From Hyphomicrobiaceae bacterium (GTDB lineage Bacteria > Pseudomonadota > Alphaproteobacteria > Rhizobiales > Hyphomicrobiaceae), in NCBI GenBank assembly GCA_022844275.1, contig JALHMB010000007.1, forward strand, positions 62,001 to 126,000: 64,000 nucleotides of DNA, read 5' to 3'. The notes under the pieces were generated by a model. That model saw nothing but the letters and a program-made list of their open reading frames with translations. It did no database searches and had not been told where the DNA came from. How positions within the stretch are numbered: the first letter of the stretch is position 1; the number at the start of each line of letters is the position of its first letter. A program made the position numbers and the translations under genes. Positions 25,818 to 33,907 of the stretch are shown here, piece by piece.

Positions 25818-27104
25818 CTACTTCATCTCAGGCGGCCCGCCCCACTTCATGGTGAGACCCACCGAGAAGACGTCCACGCTTGAGCTTGTGTCCGCAAAGA
25901 GCGTGGGCGGTGTGCCGGTCGTCAGATTGCGCTGAAGCGACGCGTCCTCCACGAACACGTGGCTGTAGCCGAAGTTGAACGCCATCGTCTCGCTGAACTG
26001 ATACGTGCCGCCGATGCTCAGCCAGACGCGGTCGGCATCGGGGATCTGCACCAGCCGCTCCGTCGCATTCTGCACGGGCGAAATCTCGTAGGCGGCGCCA
26101 GCGCGCAGCGCGAGCTTCGGACTGACATTCCATTCGCCGCCGAGCGCGAACAGCCAGCCGTCGTGCCACTGGAAATCCAACCTGAGGCCGACCGGGTAGA
26201 TGGGGACCACACCAAGCGCGCTCCAGCGCGTCCATTCGACCGTGCCCAGCAAGCGGAACGCGGGGTTCAACTCCTGAGAGAAGCTGAGCGTGACCTTGTC
26301 GGGCGTGGTGACGTTAGCCGAGATCGGCACCGAACCGCCGCCAACCACCGGGCCTTCGAGGCTACCGTCGAGATCGTGCTTGATCGACGAGCGATAGCCG
26401 AGGCCGACCGACGTGCCGGGGTTGGGCCTCCAGTTGATGCCGGCGGTGAACCCGACCCCGATATCATCGCCGGAAATCGTATTACTCACGTCCGGACCAA
26501 CCAAGCTGGAAGCCGACCGCAGATGCGTCAGGTCGAGGAACTGCACCTGGGCGCCCACGCCGACGGAGAGGCCGGGCGCGACCTCGTAGGACAGCGACGG
26601 ATTGACATTGAGACTGAACAGCTTTGCCGAGCGCGCGTGGAGCTGGCCGATCCATTCCCGATTGTCGGGCTTAGTCGAGGTACCGTACTGGGAGTTCATG
26701 GCGAGTGCGAAAACGGTACGGCTGTCCAGGCGGTAAGCCGCGTAGCTGGCAGGTACGAGCGCGGCGCCACCGATGTCGACCGAGCAGTCGAAGGTGCCAC
26801 AATTTACGCCGGGCGGTACTCCCGAGAGCTCAGTCGCGTTGACCTGCGATTTCACGTTGAGGAGCGAATAGCTCGAGTCGGTAACCAGCCCGTAGCCCAC
26901 ATATGCGGATGCTGCCGGGTTCCAGAAGATGGACGAGAGGTTGTTGCCGCCTGCGGCGGCGCCAGCGAACGACGTGCCCTGGAAGTAGGCGGACTGCTCG
27001 CGGACCTCAAAGCCCCCGGCCATGGCCGGTCCACTTGCGCAGAAGATCGCTGTAGCTGTGGCCGTCGCGCGCAGCACGGCCGAGAATCCATCGACGCGAT
27101 ACAT
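25818..27104 (-). CDS. OmpP1/FadL-family outer-membrane transporter
   Basis: A 428-residue beta-barrel precursor with signal peptide (about 1-29, ending AMAG). The mature start GGFEVREQSAYFQGTSFAGA matches the N-terminal hatch of FadL, and NNLSSIFWNPAA carries the NPA motif of the family. Alternating barrel strands follow, and the C-terminus ends GLTMKWGGPPEMK instead of the usual terminal Phe. FadL homologues move long-chain fatty acids or hydrophobic aromatics across the outer membrane. The gene is single, convergent with the TMEM143-like gene (37 bp between them). Confidence 0.87.
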   Translation of the reverse strand: MYRVDGFSAVLRATATATAIFCASGPAMAGGFEVREQSAYFQGTSFAGAAAGGNNLSSIFWNPAASAYVGYGLVTDSSYSLLNVKSQVNATELSGVPPGVNCGTFDCSVDIGGAALVPASYAAYRLDSRTVFALAMNSQYGTSTKPDNREWIGQLHARSAKLFSLNVNPSLSYEVAPGLSVGVGAQVQFLDLTHLRSASSLVGPDVSNTISGDDIGVGFTAGINWRPNPGTSVGLGYRSSIKHDLDGSLEGPVVGGGSVPISANVTTPDKVTLSFSQELNPAFRLLGTVEWTRWSALGVVPIYPVGLRLDFQWHDGWLFALGGEWNVSPKLALRAGAAYEISPVQNATERLVQIPDADRVWLSIGGTYQFSETMAFNFGYSHVFVEDASLQRNLTTGTPPTLFADTSSSVDVFSVGLTMKWGGPPEMK

Positions 27105-27511
27105 GTACTACCCCCCAACTCACCAACTCCGGTTTGCCCGGTATTATCGATGCAACGGGTGGACCGAGGGACATACGGCCTCAATCCACGCACGTAACAT
27201 ATCTCGCCGCGCGAGAGTGAACGCACAGAACCATCAGCCCGCGGATTCTTAGAGATCTCGCCGTCACATTTGCGCAACAAACGCGCTCACGAGCGCACCA
27301 CGATGTCGTCAGCGCACGAGCCGCTGACCTGATACCTCCACCGCGCCCCTTCAGACTCGTCATGCATACTGCATGAGTTTGCAGCTCGGTTGACTCACCT
27401 CGGGGGCTTAAATAGCCTTCCTCGAACTTGGATCTGCTTTCCGAACCAATGGCCGACGAACGAGCCATCGACGCAGTTCCGGGAACGACTCGCCAAAGGG
27501 AGGAAAATCGA
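27105..27511. other. Divergent promoter region between the fadL-type gene and dctP
   Basis: About 400 bp without a supportable gene. It contains one inverted repeat (27360-27376) about 135 bp before dctP and a strong GGGAGG ribosome site for dctP at 27498. A longer open frame upstream of dctP lacks a ribosome site and would bury the signal peptide. Confidence 0.5.
27360..27376. promoter_or_regulatory. Inverted repeat, possible operator of the TRAP operon
   Basis: TCATGCA-TAC-TGCATGA is a perfect 7-3-7 inverted repeat in the dctP upstream region. Its size suits a dimeric regulator, but no regulator gene is adjacent. Confidence 0.35.
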
Positions 27512-28528
27512 ATGCTCAATCAGGCATTTCGTCTGCCGTTCATTATGGCTCCGGCGCTTATGCTGGGGTCCACGATCGCAGTAGCCCAGGCCCAACACAA
27601 GCTCGAGATCTCGCTAGAAACTGGCCCCAATCACATCCGCAACATTGGTGTTACGGAATGGGCCGAAGAGCTTGAGAAGAAATCCGGCGGCAAGCTGGAG
27701 GTTAAAGTCTTCCATGGAGCGGCCAAGTACAAGGACACCGATGTCCCGAAGGCATTGAACCAGGGTGCCTTGGACATGGGCTTCCCGGGCACGTGGCAGC
27801 TTGGGAAGTTCATCCCGGATTTCGATGCGGCCGATTTGCCGATCTTCTTCGGCATGTCCCAGGAGGACAACTACAAAGTCTGGGACGGCGCGGCGGGCAA
27901 GTCGCTGGCCGAAAAGTTCGAGAAGAAGCTTGGTGTGAAGGTCATTGGCAAATGGCTCGACCTCGGCTTCCAAAACACCTTCTCGACGGCCAAGGCGATC
28001 AATGTGCATACGGATATGCAGGGAATGAAAATCCGCATTCCCGGCGGCGCCGCCAATATTGCCCGCTATGATATTCTTGGCGGAGCCGGCGTTAAGATCG
28101 CGTGGCCGGATGTGCCGCAAGCTATGCAGCGCGGCACCGTTGACGGGCTCGCGACGACGTTTGAATCCGTCCGCAGTGCCAAATTGTGGGACAGCGGCGT
28201 CAAGAACGCCTACGTCAGCCAGCACTCATTTAGCCAATACCTGCCAACCATAAGTGCGAAGTCCTGGGCGAAGTATCCAAAAGACATTCAGGACCTGATC
28301 ACGACCACCTGGGCGGCGAAAGTCGACTCGCTGCGTTCGCGAGCCAAAGCGCGCCAGGAGAGCGCCAAGGAAGATGCCAAGAAGAATGGCATCGTCGTCG
28401 TCGAGCCATCGGCTGAGGACTTGGCCGGTGCCCGCAAGAAGCTCATGGCCCAACAGGATGGGCTCATCAAAGAGCTCGACATCGACCCGGGCTTCATCCA
28501 GCTCATCGAAGCGAGCCTCAAGCAGTAG
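27512..28528 (+). CDS. dctP: TRAP transporter substrate-binding protein DctP
   Basis: A 338-residue periplasmic solute receptor of the DctP family. The ATG at 27512 is chosen because GGGAGG lies just upstream and because it places the signal peptide (residues 1-27, VAQAQH) at the N-terminus. Family motifs are FPGTWQLGKFIPDF, the substrate-contact region GMKIRIPGG with its conserved Arg for the carboxylate, and VPQAMQRGTVDGLAT. It is followed by the small and large permease genes. The substrate is probably a carboxylate or sulfonate; the sequence does not say which. Confidence 0.92.
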   Translation: MLNQAFRLPFIMAPALMLGSTIAVAQAQHKLEISLETGPNHIRNIGVTEWAEELEKKSGGKLEVKVFHGAAKYKDTDVPKALNQGALDMGFPGTWQLGKFIPDFDAADLPIFFGMSQEDNYKVWDGAAGKSLAEKFEKKLGVKVIGKWLDLGFQNTFSTAKAINVHTDMQGMKIRIPGGAANIARYDILGGAGVKIAWPDVPQAMQRGTVDGLATTFESVRSAKLWDSGVKNAYVSQHSFSQYLPTISAKSWAKYPKDIQDLITTTWAAKVDSLRSRAKARQESAKEDAKKNGIVVVEPSAEDLAGARKKLMAQQDGLIKELDIDPGFIQLIEASLKQ

Positions 28529-28562
28529 AGCAGCTCGGCCGTTACGATGTTCGTTCTAGAGA

Positions 28563-28586
28563 ACGGCGCACCAACCGGTGCGCCGT
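28563..28586 (+). promoter_or_regulatory. Intercistronic hairpin between dctP and dctQ
   Basis: A perfect 10-bp stem (ACGGCGCACC/GGTGCGCCGT, loop AACC) sits in the gap after dctP and has no T-tract. In binding-protein operons such hairpins protect the receptor mRNA or attenuate read-through so that receptor exceeds permease. That role is inferred. Confidence 0.6.
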
Positions 28587-28619
28587 CCCCACTATCACTA
28601 TCAATCATCGGTTTCCCAA

Positions 28620-29138
28620 ATGATGATGGTCGTGCTCCGCCGTATCGAGAACGTGCTCATGGCTGTGCTGGTGACACTGGCGCTGGCCATGGTCACGATC
28701 GAAGTCGTCCTGCGCTATTTCTTTCCACGCTACCTGACGGACTACGGACTGGAGCTGACGGTCTACTTCACCGTGTGGGCCATCTTCATTGCCGGCGCGC
28801 CACTGATACGGGAGGGACGGCATGTGCGGGCCGATATCCTGATGCATATGTTGCCGCCCGGCGCCCAGCGCCTCCTTGAGATTCTGGGCCTCGTCGTGGG
28901 CCTGATCTTCGTCAGCGTTCTCTGTTACTTCGGCTGGCTGATGGTGCAGAACTCGATCGAGCTCGGCGAAAAGAGCGAGAGCTCGCTCAAGATGCCGCTC
29001 GTTATCTACTACGCGGCGCTGCCGGTCGGAATGACGCTCATGATCCCGCCATTCCTGGTCCGACTCTACCTGCTCATCTTTCGGTACGACCCCGCGACGA
29101 TGCAGGTAACCGAGGAACATGTCGCGCGCGACAAGTGA
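28620..29138 (+). CDS. dctQ: TRAP transporter small permease DctQ
   Basis: A 172-residue membrane protein with four hydrophobic helices: the first at about residues 13-30, then VYFTVWAIFIAGAPL, ILGLVVGLIFVSVLCYFGWL and MPLVIYYAALPVGMTLMIPP. The family signature PLIREGRHVRADIL links helices two and three. Three ATGs stand in tandem at 28620-28628 and none has a strong ribosome site, in keeping with lower expression than dctP. The dctM ATG lies 23 bp beyond its stop. DctQ pairs with DctM to drive sodium-coupled uptake. Confidence 0.9.
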   Translation: MMMVVLRRIENVLMAVLVTLALAMVTIEVVLRYFFPRYLTDYGLELTVYFTVWAIFIAGAPLIREGRHVRADILMHMLPPGAQRLLEILGLVVGLIFVSVLCYFGWLMVQNSIELGEKSESSLKMPLVIYYAALPVGMTLMIPPFLVRLYLLIFRYDPATMQVTEEHVARDK

Positions 29139-29161
29139 CCGTCCGCTAGCCAGGAGCGACC

Positions 29162-30448
29162 ATGTCGCCGTTTGTTGTTCTCGGACTTCTATTCCTCTTC
29201 CTGTTCCTCGGCTTCCCGATCTACCTGTCATTGGGATTCCTGGCGCTCCTGCTCTTCTGGCACGAAGGGACGCCACTCGTTTCCTTGCCGCAGCTTCTGG
29301 TTGATCACCTGAACTCCGAAACGCTGCTCGCGGTGCCCCTATTCGTTATTGCCGCAACATTCATGCAACGTGGGGGCGTAGCGGGGGCGCTGATCGACTG
29401 TGCCCAGGCATGGGTCGGGCGCGCTCGTGGCGGTCTCGCGCTGGTTTGTGTCGTGGCTTGCTCAATCTTTGCCGCGATTTGCGGATCATCCGTCGCGACC
29501 GCCGTGGCCATCGGCTCGATCCTCATTCCAGCGATGGTGAAACGAAACTACGAGGCACATTTCGCCCTCGGAACCGTCGCGGCAGCCGGCACGCTTGGAA
29601 TTCTCATTCCGCCCAGTCTGGCCATGATCGTCTATGCGGTGATCGCGGAAGAGTCAGTGCCAAGGCTCTTTCTTGCCGGCGTCGTCCCTGGCCTCATGCA
29701 GGCCCTCATCTTCATTATCTATATCGTTTTCTATGCGCGTTGGCGGGGTTATCCCATAGAGCCCGCCATCGGCCGCGACAAGTTCCTCGCCGACAACATT
29801 CGAGCTTTGCCTGCGTTGTCCATTCCCGTGATCGTGCTCGGCGGGATCTACGGTGGCATCATGACAGTGACGGAAGCGGCCGGAGTCGCGGCCCTCGTCG
29901 CGATCGTTCAGGGGCTACTGATCTATCGGGGCGTCAGGGCCCGCGACATCGTTGGGACGCTGTCGGAGTCCGTGAAGCTCACAGCCAGCATCGTCTTCAT
30001 CATCATCGGTGCGCTGGCCTTCGGCCACTGGATCACTAGCGCCGGTGTCGCTGATCAGCTTGTGAAGTACGTGAAGGAGGCCGAGCTTCAGGCGTGGCAG
30101 TTCCTGCTCTTCATCAACGTGGTCATGTTGATCCTCGGAATGTTCCTCGAGGTCTTTGCGATCATCCTTATCGTAATGCCATTAATCCTGCCGATCCTCA
30201 AAGCCCTCGACATCAATCTCGTGCACTTCGGTATTATCCTTACGATAAATATGGAGATCGCACTTATCTCGCCGCCGATCGGGCTCAACCTCTTCGTGCT
30301 ATCGTCCATCTCGAAGCAGCCTCTCGGTACAGCGGTACGCGGTGTGCTGCCCTTTCTTCTCCTGATGTTAGCTCTGTTGTTCTTTGTCACGTACGTTCCG
30401 ATTATCTCCTTGTGGCTTCCCGATCTTGTCTACGGCGCACCCAAGTAG
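29162..30448 (+). CDS. dctM: TRAP transporter large permease DctM
   Basis: A 428-residue protein with about 12 membrane segments that forms the sodium-coupled transport channel. Family motifs are the repeated GSS-containing stretch FAAICGSSVATAVAIGSI, then GTLGILIPPSLAMIVYAVIA in the first half and IALISPPIGLNLFVLSSI in the second. It has an AGGAG site before the ATG and closes the dctPQM operon. A weak GAACC/GGTTC hairpin lies shortly after the stop, without a good T-tract. Confidence 0.93.
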   Translation: MSPFVVLGLLFLFLFLGFPIYLSLGFLALLLFWHEGTPLVSLPQLLVDHLNSETLLAVPLFVIAATFMQRGGVAGALIDCAQAWVGRARGGLALVCVVACSIFAAICGSSVATAVAIGSILIPAMVKRNYEAHFALGTVAAAGTLGILIPPSLAMIVYAVIAEESVPRLFLAGVVPGLMQALIFIIYIVFYARWRGYPIEPAIGRDKFLADNIRALPALSIPVIVLGGIYGGIMTVTEAAGVAALVAIVQGLLIYRGVRARDIVGTLSESVKLTASIVFIIIGALAFGHWITSAGVADQLVKYVKEAELQAWQFLLFINVVMLILGMFLEVFAIILIVMPLILPILKALDINLVHFGIILTINMEIALISPPIGLNLFVLSSISKQPLGTAVRGVLPFLLLMLALLFFVTYVPIISLWLPDLVYGAPK

Positions 30449-30551
30449 GGTGGGCCGCAGCGAACCTTGCGGTTCTCTCCTGCTCATTTTCCCCCGCCCG
30501 GTGAGACATCCAGGAACACCGACTATGGCGCGGGCCTGATGTGCCGCTCCC

Positions 30552-30590
30552 CAAAAACGAAAGCGCGCCTCCCGTTCCCGGGAAGCGCGC
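30552..30590 (-). terminator. Rho-independent terminator of speD
   Basis: Read on the minus strand: GCGCGC, a near-complete inner stem CCCG/CGGG with tetraloop, GCGCGC, then TTTCGTTTTT. It starts about 33 bp after the speD stop. One internal mismatch is present. Confidence 0.8.
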
Positions 30591-30622
30591 GATCTGTCTG
30601 CTGGTCGCTTAGGCCGGCTTGA

Positions 30623-31189
30623 TCAAGCCGCCTGACGCTGTCGCCGACGTGCAGCCTTTGCCTGGCCGAACGAAACCGGCTGACGGGCGGCTGCCTGCCA
30701 GCGGCGCGGCTCCAGGGCCTCGCCGCGTCGATGCTCCTTCACCTGCACATCGGCAGCGTCGAAAGCTGCCTTGAGCATGGGCACGACGAGGTGCGGCTTG
30801 GTATCGCCGCACATGAACACGTCCAGAGCCGCATAGCCGGCCTCGGGCCAGCTATGGATAGTGATGTGCGACTCTGCCAGCACCGCCACCCCAGCGACCC
30901 CGCCCTTCGGCGAAGTCGGGTGAAGATGCACGTTGAGCAGCGTCGCTCCAGCCGCTCGGGCACAGCGCTCGAGCGTCGTTTTGATGTAGGGCAAGTCGTC
31001 CAGACGCTTGCCGCCAAACACGTCGATGATGAGGTGCGAACCCGCAAACCTCACGCCGTCTCGCTCGACAAAAAAATCCTTACGATCGTCGTTCGCGACG
31101 GGTGCAGCGTAGATAAGGTCTTCCTTTTGGGCGGGGCTTGAACGAGTCAAGTCCATCCCCAATTGGAAGAGGGTGTCATCAAAGGCCAT
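30623..31189 (-). CDS. speD: S-adenosylmethionine decarboxylase proenzyme
   Basis: SpeD makes decarboxylated AdoMet, the aminopropyl donor for spermidine. The 188-residue chain carries the self-cleavage site [13 protein letters not shown]; cleavage at E106-S107 would leave a pyruvoyl group on the new alpha chain. The His in HITIHSWPE and the Cys in DVFMCGDT belong to the processing and catalytic set. The N-terminus and the basic Gln/Arg tail are longer than in the minimal prokaryotic class. GGGGAGGG precedes the ATG directly. No speE is adjacent. The leader upstream holds a segment complementary to the start site (see the regulatory entry), so translation is probably controlled. Confidence 0.95.
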   Translation of the reverse strand: MAFDDTLFQLGMDLTRSSPAQKEDLIYAAPVANDDRKDFFVERDGVRFAGSHLIIDVFGGKRLDDLPYIKTTLERCARAAGATLLNVHLHPTSPKGGVAGVAVLAESHITIHSWPEAGYAALDVFMCGDTKPHLVVPMLKAAFDAADVQVKEHRRGEALEPRRWQAAARQPVSFGQAKAARRRQRQAA

Positions 31190-31299
31190 ATGACCCTCCC
31201 CAACCAGCAGACAGATGTGACCCGTCCGCTCCTTACCTTAGGGGTTTCAGGAGATCCTTGACCTTTGGGGCAGGTGGACGAACGGAGGAGGGTCATATG
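31187..31299 (-). promoter_or_regulatory. speD: Structured speD leader with anti-Shine-Dalgarno segment, riboswitch-like
   Basis: On the speD transcript, CATATGACCCTCC (31299-31287) is the perfect complement of GGAGGGTCATATG (31199-31187), which contains the ribosome site and start codon. G-U and G-C pairs extend the match slightly. The same upstream segment can instead pair with GGACGGGTCA (31227-31218), nine pairs around one bulged C. That second partner can also close with CGTCC (31280-31276) over a folded core holding ACCT/AGGT and CTCCT/AGGAG stems. Two mutually exclusive states follow, start open or start masked. It does not match the SAM-II or speF patterns I know. Ligand and mechanism are unknown. 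Confidence 0.55.
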
Positions 31300-31418
31300 A
31301 GGCCAATCGCCCCCCCACGCAAGACCTTTTGCCCCCCCGGGGCAAAAAAGTTTGGGCTGTCGCCAGCGGCGGCGAAATTTGACCGAAAACAGCGATTCGA
31401 AACGCGACTTCTTAAGCG

Positions 31419-33776
31419 TCAGTTATCAAGGAAACGCTTCAGCAGATCCTTGGCGCGCTTGGCGCCCTTCTCAGCTTCGGGCGAGTCGCCGAGCAGGCGT
31501 TTCGCCGCCTTGTCGATGTCCTCGTCCTTGATGCCGCGCGCCTGCTCGCGCACGCCGTCGATCACCTTTTGCGAGCTCTTCAGGATGCTCTGATAGTCGC
31601 CGCGCAGGCGCGGGCGATGCCACGGCCCCGCGAGCTGCAGCGGGACCGTCAGCCCGGCAAGGCTCTTGGCACTGCCTGTCGCCGCGCCGTCGGCGAGGCG
31701 CGGATTGAGCGTCAGATCGAGCGTACGGGCAGGCAAGTTGATCGTGCCGGCACTGTCGAGGCTGATCGGCGAAGCGGCGATGCGCATGTCCTTGCCTGTC
31801 GCGATGCCGTCCTTGATGGTCAGGGCTGCCGAAAGCCGTGAGAACGGCGTGCGCGCACGCGGATTGCGGTCGAGATTGGGAAGCTCCAGGCGCCGCGCGC
31901 TGGCGATGATGTCTGCGACGCTCCAGCCGAGAATGGCGCCCTCGACAATGTCGACGGAAGCCGTACCGGCCAGCGTGCCGACAATCTCCTGCTCACTCGC
32001 GCCCTGACCGGCAACCGCGAGGCGGATCCGAGCCGGGCCGTCCAGGACCTCGAAGCGGCCGGCATTGCTGAAAGTTTCGAGTGCACTCACACCCTCGAGC
32101 GCGAGGTCGATGGCGATATGGCCCGCCGCCGAAGCCGTGATCACACCCTTCGCCGTGCCCCCGTGCATGGCGCCTTCGCGGATGTCGATCTTCAGCGCGC
32201 CATCGGAGAGCGAGAGACCGCCGACAGCGTCCGTCAGCACCGCGCCGCGCCAGACGACGCGGGTGGCGCGCAGCCGCGCGTCGCCGTCGGCACCGGTCAG
32301 ATTTGCGAAGGCAATGGGATCCGTGCGCCATTCGCGCGGGCCCCGGCCCTCGCGTTCCTGGGCTTGCTGCCCTTCCTGGCCGGATTCGTCGGAAGACGCA
32401 CTACCCTCGGTCTTGGGCACAGACGCATCCGGTGCGCGTGACGGCTCGACCCGCCGAACACTGCGACTGCGCTCCTCGCTGCGGCGCGGGCGGCCAACAT
32501 CCTTGCTCTCGCGCAGGCGGTCGAAATCGAGTTCCGCAAGCACAAGATCGGCCGCGAAGCGGGGACGTCCGCCGAGCGCCACTTCGACCCCGCCGCGCGC
32601 ATCGATGCCGGTCGACTTGAATTCCATGTCCTCGATGCGCGCGCGACCCTCCTGCGCATCGATCCGCCCCTTGAGCGCTACAGCGCCGCTGAGACCAGAG
32701 CCGTCGCGCAGGCGCATGCCGAGCCAGCGCCCAGCCTCGATAACGGAGGGCGTGCTGACGTCGAGTGTGCCGTTGAGCGAGAGCTGACCCGGGGAGCCGA
32801 CTGTGCCGTCGTAACTCGCCGTGCCGTGGCGTCCAGTGAGCTTGAGCGCCAGCTTCTCGACGACGCGGCCCGCGCTATCACCGGGTTCGGCGCCGACATC
32901 GAACTTCACTGTCTCGCCATTGTAGGCGACGCTACCACGCCCGCGGAGCGGTGCCCCCTTGCGAGCTTCACGTCTCGAAAGCCGGAGCTGAAGCTGGTCC
33001 GCCTGCGTGAGGCTGCCGGTGCGCAGGTCGCGATAACGCACGATACCGTCGGAGACCAGGATCGTGAGGTCGCCTTTCTGGCGACTTTCACTGCTCTCCC
33101 CGCCTTCCCGACGCTTGCGTCCGCGCTTCTCCTCAGGCGGTGGCGCCGAGCTATCCGGCAGCAGCGCTTCCTTCGGCGATGGCTCTTGCACTGCCGGCAT
33201 GGAGAAGCGGCCCGCATTCCCCTCCTGCGCCGCTCCCTCGCGCGCCACTTGGGCAACGCGCACGGTTCGTTCCCCGCTCTGCTCGGCCTTGAGCCACTGG
33301 CGGCGGCCATCCTGCGCCACGACCAGGTCGAGCTGCGGACGCCTCACGTAAACACGCTCGGGCAGCACACGGCCCCAGAGCAGCGGCAATATCTGAGCTT
33401 CGACCTCGACAGCCTCGGCTCTGAGCACCGGCGCACCACCCTCCTCGGCGGTCGCGACGACAACATCGCGAAACTCGATCGATGGTGTCGGAAGCAGGTT
33501 GAGAGACGTCGTGCCGTTGAGCTCGAGCACGTAGCCCGTGCGGGCGCGGAACTCGGCCGTCACACGTTCACGCGTGATATCGACCGGCGGCGCCACCAGG
33601 AGGAAAGTCGCAGCCGCGATGACGACGAACACGACGCCGAGCACGACGTAGATGGCCGTAGTCAACATCAGCGACCACCAGCTTCGCGGTGGCGGGCGGC
33701 GCGGCGCGCGTGGCGGCCGGGGCGCTGCCGATGGCGGCGGCGCGTGGCCTTGGGTGGGTGTCGCCTGCGCAGTCAT
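31419..33776 (-). CDS. AsmA family protein
   Basis: A 785-residue inner-membrane-anchored protein. After a Pro-rich cytoplasmic tail, one membrane helix (about residues 38-65) leads to the AsmA N-terminal domain (VDITRERVTAEFRARTGYVL). Long beta-rich repeats follow, and the C-terminal AsmA_2 signature (TGSAKSLAGLTVPLQLAGPW) comes near the end. Two Ser/Glu/Arg/Lys-rich, probably disordered inserts occur around 185-235 and 425-475. AsmA-like proteins form hydrophobic grooves that move phospholipids toward the outer membrane. It is single, between parE and speD. Confidence 0.88.
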   Translation of the reverse strand: MTAQATPTQGHAPPPSAAPRPPRAPRRPPPRSWWSLMLTTAIYVVLGVVFVVIAAATFLLVAPPVDITRERVTAEFRARTGYVLELNGTTSLNLLPTPSIEFRDVVVATAEEGGAPVLRAEAVEVEAQILPLLWGRVLPERVYVRRPQLDLVVAQDGRRQWLKAEQSGERTVRVAQVAREGAAQEGNAGRFSMPAVQEPSPKEALLPDSSAPPPEEKRGRKRREGGESSESRQKGDLTILVSDGIVRYRDLRTGSLTQADQLQLRLSRREARKGAPLRGRGSVAYNGETVKFDVGAEPGDSAGRVVEKLALKLTGRHGTASYDGTVGSPGQLSLNGTLDVSTPSVIEAGRWLGMRLRDGSGLSGAVALKGRIDAQEGRARIEDMEFKSTGIDARGGVEVALGGRPRFAADLVLAELDFDRLRESKDVGRPRRSEERSRSVRRVEPSRAPDASVPKTEGSASSDESGQEGQQAQEREGRGPREWRTDPIAFANLTGADGDARLRATRVVWRGAVLTDAVGGLSLSDGALKIDIREGAMHGGTAKGVITASAAGHIAIDLALEGVSALETFSNAGRFEVLDGPARIRLAVAGQGASEQEIVGTLAGTASVDIVEGAILGWSVADIIASARRLELPNLDRNPRARTPFSRLSAALTIKDGIATGKDMRIAASPISLDSAGTINLPARTLDLTLNPRLADGAATGSAKSLAGLTVPLQLAGPWHRPRLRGDYQSILKSSQKVIDGVREQARGIKDEDIDKAAKRLLGDSPEAEKGAKRAKDLLKRFLDN

Positions 33777-33907
33777 GACGTGCCATCCCTTGCATCGGGA
33801 TTGTGGCGGGTGTCGGAACGAATGGCTGCACTTTCGTGCAGCTTCGGCGCAATCCTCACCTTAGCCCTGGGCGGGCCGGAAACTGAACCGGTGATCCGGA
33901 AGCGCCC

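Noticed and set aside
25959-27197. 412-codon plus-strand frame opposite the FadL-type gene
   Set aside because: Mirror frame. The minus strand has a signal peptide and the FadL N-terminal and barrel pattern.
31327-31347. TTTTGCCCC-CCC-GGGGCAAAA hairpin as a terminator of the AsmA gene
   Set aside because: The T run is on the 5' arm and As follow the 3' arm on both strands, the reverse of an intrinsic terminator.
31297-31593. Plus-strand reading frame starting ATG at 31297 with a GGAGGAGG ribosome-like site
   Set aside because: The ribosome-like site is the complement of the speD anti-SD segment, the peptide is low-complexity and basic, and the frame runs antisense into the AsmA 3' end. I read it as a by-product of the leader structure.
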